Below are positions 60,488 through 64,000 of a stretch of DNA of 64,000 nt, piece by piece (within the stretch, counting starts at the first letter, position 1; each line of letters begins with the position of its first letter). Made by a program: the position numbers and the translations under genes. The stretch lies in contig JBNKRJ010000091.1 in NCBI GenBank assembly GCA_050296515.1, positions 62,001 through 126,000 on the forward strand, in the 5' to 3' direction. This DNA comes from NBLH01 sp050296515. GTDB lineage: Bacteria; Bacteroidota; Bacteroidia; Bacteroidales; NBLH01. The notes under the pieces are model-generated. The model saw only the letters and a program-made list of their open reading frames with translations, had not been told where the DNA came from and made no database searches.

Positions 60488-61701
60488 TGGAAGTACCTTT
60501 TTCCCCTCCAAGAATAGATGATAAAATTATTACAGAAGTTTCTGATGCGCTGAAATCTGGATGGATTACAACAGGCCCTAAAACAAGACTATTTGAACAA
60601 AAATTAGGTGAATTTTTAGGCAACCCAAATATCTTGGCTCTTAGCTCTGCTACTGCAGGATTAGAACTTGTATTAAAGTGGTTTGGTGTGAATGATGGAG
60701 ACGAGGTTATCGTTCCTGTTTATACTTATTGCGCAACAGCAAATGTAGTTGAACATTGTGGTGCAAAAGTTGTCTTTTGTGATGTTAAATCCGATGATTT
60801 TAATATAAATACAGAATTATTAAAAGATTTAATCACTGAAAAAACAAAAGCAATAATACCCGTTGATTTTGGTGGATATCCAGCAGACTACAAGGAACTT
60901 TATGAATTAGTTGAAGATATAGAAGTCAAAAAATTATTCCATCCAAACAACGAAATACAATCAAAACTTGGTCGTATACTATTATTATCAGATTCGGCTC
61001 ATTCTTTAGGTGCTAGTTATAGAGGCCTGAGAGTTGGAAATGTTGCGGACATCTCAGTATTCTCTTTTCATGCTGTTAAAAATCTTACCACATCAGAAGG
61101 AGGGGCAGTTGCATGCAATTTGCCAGTTCCATTTGATAATGCAGAGGTTTATGATTTTTTTAGAACTTATTCCTTGCATGGGCAATCTAAGGATGCTTTT
61201 GCTAAATACAACAATTATTCATGGAGATATGATGTAAAGTACCCTGGTTTTAAAGCCAATATGACAGATATTTTAGCCGCAATTGGGTTAGTAGAAATTC
61301 AGCGTTATGAGAAAGATACCCTTATTAAATACAAACAAATTTTTCATAAATACGACAAATATTTGTCAAACTATAAATGGGCACAACTACCTATATCTCA
61401 ATCACCTACAAAAGAATCATCATATCACGTATATGCTCTTCGGATTCTCGGAATAAATGAATCCTTACGGGATCTAATTATTCGTAAAATAAAATCGAAA
61501 GGAGTATCTGTTAATGTGCATTTTATACCTATTCCAAAATTCTCATACTATAAAGAAAAAGGTTATAATATAGATGATTTTCCTATTGCAAATGATAATT
61601 ATGCAAGAGAAATTAGCTTACCTGCATTTTATGATATCACAGACAAACAGATTGAGTATGTTCTAGAAACTCTTGTTTGGGCAGTTGAAAACAGTTTATA
61701 G
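60484..61701 (+). CDS. DegT-family sugar aminotransferase, module 2
   Basis: This 405-residue PLP enzyme has L-S-S-A-T-A-G-L-E near residue 55, D-S-A-H-S-L-G-A-S near 170 and the PLP lysine in S-F-H-A-V-K-N-L-T-T-S-E-G-G near 200. It is unlike wbpE at 34.8 kb in length and motif detail and is nearer the PglE/WecE group that aminates 4-keto-6-deoxy sugars. RmlB in this window could supply a dTDP-4-keto substrate; that link is inferred. Two ATG codons overlap (60484, 60487), so the exact start is open. Confidence 0.85.
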   Translation: MMEVPFSPPRIDDKIITEVSDALKSGWITTGPKTRLFEQKLGEFLGNPNILALSSATAGLELVLKWFGVNDGDEVIVPVYTYCATANVVEHCGAKVVFCDVKSDDFNINTELLKDLITEKTKAIIPVDFGGYPADYKELYELVEDIEVKKLFHPNNEIQSKLGRILLLSDSAHSLGASYRGLRVGNVADISVFSFHAVKNLTTSEGGAVACNLPVPFDNAEVYDFFRTYSLHGQSKDAFAKYNNYSWRYDVKYPGFKANMTDILAAIGLVEIQRYEKDTLIKYKQIFHKYDKYLSNYKWAQLPISQSPTKESSYHVYALRILGINESLRDLIIRKIKSKGVSVNVHFIPIPKFSYYKEKGYNIDDFPIANDNYAREISLPAFYDITDKQIEYVLETLVWAVENSL

Positions 61702-61797
61702 ACATAGAAAACTAAAATAGCAAAAGTTAAATCATGCAAATTAATAATTAAAGATTATTAAAGTATTAAAATTGATAAATAAGCTGGTAATGTTATA

Positions 61798-62478
61798 TTG
61801 AAATATTCAAACAAAATTGGTCATACTTGCTATGCTAATAGTAAATACATAAAAAAAAAGCGAAAAATTATAAAACAAACATCCTTGATTAGAACACTAG
61901 ATATTATATTTTCACTAACTGCATTAATGATTCTATCTCCATTATTTTTAATTCTATCTATAACAATTATTATTGAAAGTAAAGGAGGAATATTTTACAC
62001 CCAAAAAAGAGTTGGGCAGTATAATCACGACTTTAACTTATTTAAATTTCGCTCAATGTACATAAATTCAGACACCAAAGGTTTACTTACAATTGGGAAA
62101 AAAGATGCAAGAATAACTAACTCCGGTTACTTCTTAAGAAAATATAAGCTAGATGAACTGCCTCAATTAATCAATGTATTAAAGGGAGATATGAGTATTG
62201 TAGGACCAAGACCAGAAGTTAGAAAATATGTTGAACTATATACCAATAAACAAAAACAGATATTAAAGTTAAAACCTGGTATAACAGACCTTGCTTCCAT
62301 CAGTTATATTAACGAAAGTGAAATTCTTTCAAAATCTGATGAACCAGAACAATTATATATAAATGAAATTATGCCTGCAAAAATTGAACTTAATATGGCA
62401 TACATTAATAACAAAAATCTTAAAAATTATTTTAAAATAGTTTTTCAAACAGTAATTAAAGTCTTAATTAATAAATGA
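61798..62478 (+). CDS. Initiating sugar-phosphate transferase (PglC/WcaJ family), TTG start
   Basis: This 226-residue monotopic phosphoglycosyl transferase links a sugar 1-phosphate to undecaprenyl phosphate. After a basic N-terminal stretch come R-T-L-D-I-I-F-S and a membrane re-entrant helix (L-I-L-S-P-L-F-L-I-L-S). F-Y-T-Q-K-R-V-G, F-K-F-R-S-M, K-L-D-E-L-P-Q-L (catalytic D-E) and D-M-S-I-V-G-P-R-P-E follow. The frame upstream is closed by a stop at 61780 and the only plausible start before the conserved R-x-x-D is the TTG at 61798. It is the second initiator type in the region. It overlaps the ligase-like gene by four bases. Confidence 0.88.
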   Translation: MKYSNKIGHTCYANSKYIKKKRKIIKQTSLIRTLDIIFSLTALMILSPLFLILSITIIIESKGGIFYTQKRVGQYNHDFNLFKFRSMYINSDTKGLLTIGKKDARITNSGYFLRKYKLDELPQLINVLKGDMSIVGPRPEVRKYVELYTNKQKQILKLKPGITDLASISYINESEILSKSDEPEQLYINEIMPAKIELNMAYINNKNLKNYFKIVFQTVIKVLINK

Positions 62479-63815
62479 ATAATGGAGTATCAAAATACAG
62501 GGGCAAGATTTCATTTTTAAATTATTGGTTTCTTTTATTATTCATTTTTTGGTTACCGTTAAAAGATGACTTTTTGCCAACAATTCTTGCTCTCTGGATA
62601 TTTACATGGTTATTAGAGGGTAATTATAAGAACCGTTTCAAAGGATTTTTGCAAAGCAAATATCATTATTTGGGCTTTTTTCTATATTTTCTCTTAACGC
62701 TACTATTTGTGCCTAGGGCTAATGATTTTGCATATGGAATATTCACTGTTCAAGAAAAGCTATCAATAGTATTTTTTCCCATAATACTTCTAGGTTCAAA
62801 TCAAAAAGTCAAAAGCAACACAATAACCATTTTAAAGATTTTTATTTTAGGAAATTTGATAGCTTCAGTTTATTGTCTTACAGATGCTTTTCTTAATAGC
62901 TTATTAATAGAGAACGGTAGGTATGTTTTCAATCACAATATTTTACCTCAGAGCAATGGCTATTCGTTTTTTGAAGCTGTTAATCTTAGATACAGTCAAT
63001 TTGCTTATACCGTGTTTTCCAAATTTAAACACCCATCCTATTTTGCCATGTTCATCATTTTCTCAATAATAATAATTGTTGATTTTTTGAGAAAAGGAAT
63101 ATTAACAAAACGATGGTTAAGGGCTTTATCTATTGCAATTATTTTGTTCTTTATTTTCATATTATACTTGCTTCAGTCAAGAGCTGCATTTATAACTTTG
63201 GGATTTATCTTACCATTAATCCCTATTATCGAACTAATGAAGAAGTTAAAAAAGAGATTAATATTCTTAGCAATTGCTCTGATAGTCTCTGCTATAACCC
63301 TTATTTCTACAAGTAGGAAAATGAAAGGTAATCTTTCTAATCTGAAAACTTTTCTAAAATCAGAAAACAAAATCGAACTGTTAAAATCGGACACAAGATT
63401 CCAACTTTGGTATACTTCTGTTAAAGTAATTGAAGAAAACTTCTGGTGGGGTACCTCGCCGGCTAATCTTACTGACGAACTGGTTAAAAAATATAATACA
63501 TTAGGATTTAAGAGTGCTTATGACGATCACTTAAACTCTCACAACCAATACCTTGAATCCTTTGCAGGACTCGGAATATTCGGATTTTTGGCACTCATGT
63601 ATATAATTGTGTATACTTTTATAATAAGCATAAAAAAGAAACATTACTTACTGTTTTTCCTAATGGTTATTCTTTCTATTAATTTTTTGTTTGAATCCAT
63701 GCTGAACCGAATGGCTGGTGTTCTATTCATGATGTTTTTCATAAGTCTTTTTGTTTTCACAAAGAATGATAATGAAAATGCTGAATTAAAAGATGGGCTT
63801 GTTGAAAACAAATAG
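62475..63815 (+). CDS. O-antigen ligase/polymerase family protein (Wzy_C)
   Basis: This 446-residue protein has about 11 helices. The signature lies in Q-S-R-A-A-F-I near residue 235 and the large periplasmic loop with W-W-G-T-S-P-A-N near 325. H-N-Q-Y-L-E-S-F-A-G-L-G-I-F-G near 357 completes it and matches WaaL/Wzy_C proteins. It either ligates finished glycan to a lipid or protein acceptor, or polymerises units. Since module 2 already has a polymerase, ligation is more likely. The C-terminal tail is charged. Confidence 0.83.
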   Translation: MNNGVSKYRGKISFLNYWFLLLFIFWLPLKDDFLPTILALWIFTWLLEGNYKNRFKGFLQSKYHYLGFFLYFLLTLLFVPRANDFAYGIFTVQEKLSIVFFPIILLGSNQKVKSNTITILKIFILGNLIASVYCLTDAFLNSLLIENGRYVFNHNILPQSNGYSFFEAVNLRYSQFAYTVFSKFKHPSYFAMFIIFSIIIIVDFLRKGILTKRWLRALSIAIILFFIFILYLLQSRAAFITLGFILPLIPIIELMKKLKKRLIFLAIALIVSAITLISTSRKMKGNLSNLKTFLKSENKIELLKSDTRFQLWYTSVKVIEENFWWGTSPANLTDELVKKYNTLGFKSAYDDHLNSHNQYLESFAGLGIFGFLALMYIIVYTFIISIKKKHYLLFFLMVILSINFLFESMLNRMAGVLFMMFFISLFVFTKNDNENAELKDGLVENK

Positions 63816-64000
63816 TAATCGTATTTCGTTCTTTAACACTCCGTCAAAGAAAAGTTCAAACCCATAAAAATCCAGCTAATATCTGTCATTTTAGCATTAC
63901 TTTTAGGCAATTTTGAACTAAAAATGCTCTTTTGATGAAAAAGCATAATTTAATTAATCTTTAAATATGTTGTAATGATTATTTTTATTATGCGGTTCCA
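63816..64000. other. Non-coding right edge
   Basis: The final 185 bases hold no reading frame, hairpin terminator or consensus promoter that could be recognised. Confidence 0.5.

Noticed and set aside
1..64000. tRNA, rRNA, insertion sequence or phage genes
   Set aside because: No cloverleaf-type sequence, rRNA segment, transposase, integrase or terminal inverted repeats were recognised anywhere in the window.

Overview
The window is a low-GC chromosomal segment from a member of the Bacteroidota. Three things point there. Several genes have the phylum's promoter form (TTTG or TTG, 19-20 bases, then TAnnTTTG). Shine-Dalgarno sequences are largely absent. The gene set is also typical: paired DUF2339/DUF3999 proteins, a zapA - 6S-like RNA - rny locus, a pheA-aminotransferase-tyrA-DAHP synthase/chorismate mutase operon, and beta-barrel and kelch surface proteins. 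The exact genus cannot be read from the sequence. No rRNA, tRNA, CRISPR array, insertion sequence or prophage was seen.

Layout. 0-3 kb, minus strand: a TPR protein, a DUF368 polyprenyl-phosphate transporter and the start of aroE. 3-7.6 kb, minus: superoxide dismutase and the DUF2339/DUF3999 pair. 7.8-10.9 kb, plus: PAP2 phosphatase, GT-C glycosyltransferase and polyprenyl-phosphate sugar synthase. 10.9-15.9 kb: an outer-membrane barrel with a kelch lipoprotein, a small unknown protein, a lipoprotein-type MsrB and an iron alcohol dehydrogenase. 16-20 kb, plus: two multidomain sensor kinases. 20-26.9 kb, minus: a six-gene operon for the common aromatic pathway plus Phe and Tyr synthesis. 27-31.7 kb: acyl-CoA dehydrogenase, a bestrophin-like channel with a response regulator/anti-sigma-kinase fusion, and an M23 peptidase. 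32-34.6 kb: a coiled-coil protein, ZapA, a 6S-like RNA and RNase Y. 34.7-63.8 kb: one long surface polysaccharide region.

The most striking signal is in the leader of the aromatic operon (26567-26883), a stretch usually left blank. Behind a well-formed promoter lie two complete transcription attenuators in series. Each has its own short reading frame packed with Phe and Tyr codons, an antiterminator stem whose 5' arm overlaps the last codons of that frame, and a competing terminator with a T-run. The layout predicts that the operon is read only when ribosomes stall for lack of charged tRNA-Phe or tRNA-Tyr at both checkpoints.

The polysaccharide region begins with sugar-nucleotide genes: wbpE-D-B-A type for a diacetamido uronic acid, gmd/fcl for GDP-fucose, a Wzz-like protein, a eukaryote-like UDP-glucose dehydrogenase and rmlA-C-B. 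Two more A+T-rich assembly modules follow. Module 1 (46.5-54.6 kb) has a polymerase, a flippase, transferases and a WbpL/WecA-type initiating transferase. Module 2 (55.9-63.8 kb) has another flippase, another polymerase, transferases, an aminotransferase, a PglC/WcaJ-type initiating transferase and an O-antigen-ligase-like protein. Between them, on the opposite strand, sits an unrecognised membrane protein with a probable jelly-roll domain. The duplicated flippase, polymerase and initiator suggest two separate glycans. Wza/Wzc-type export genes and rmlD are not in the window.
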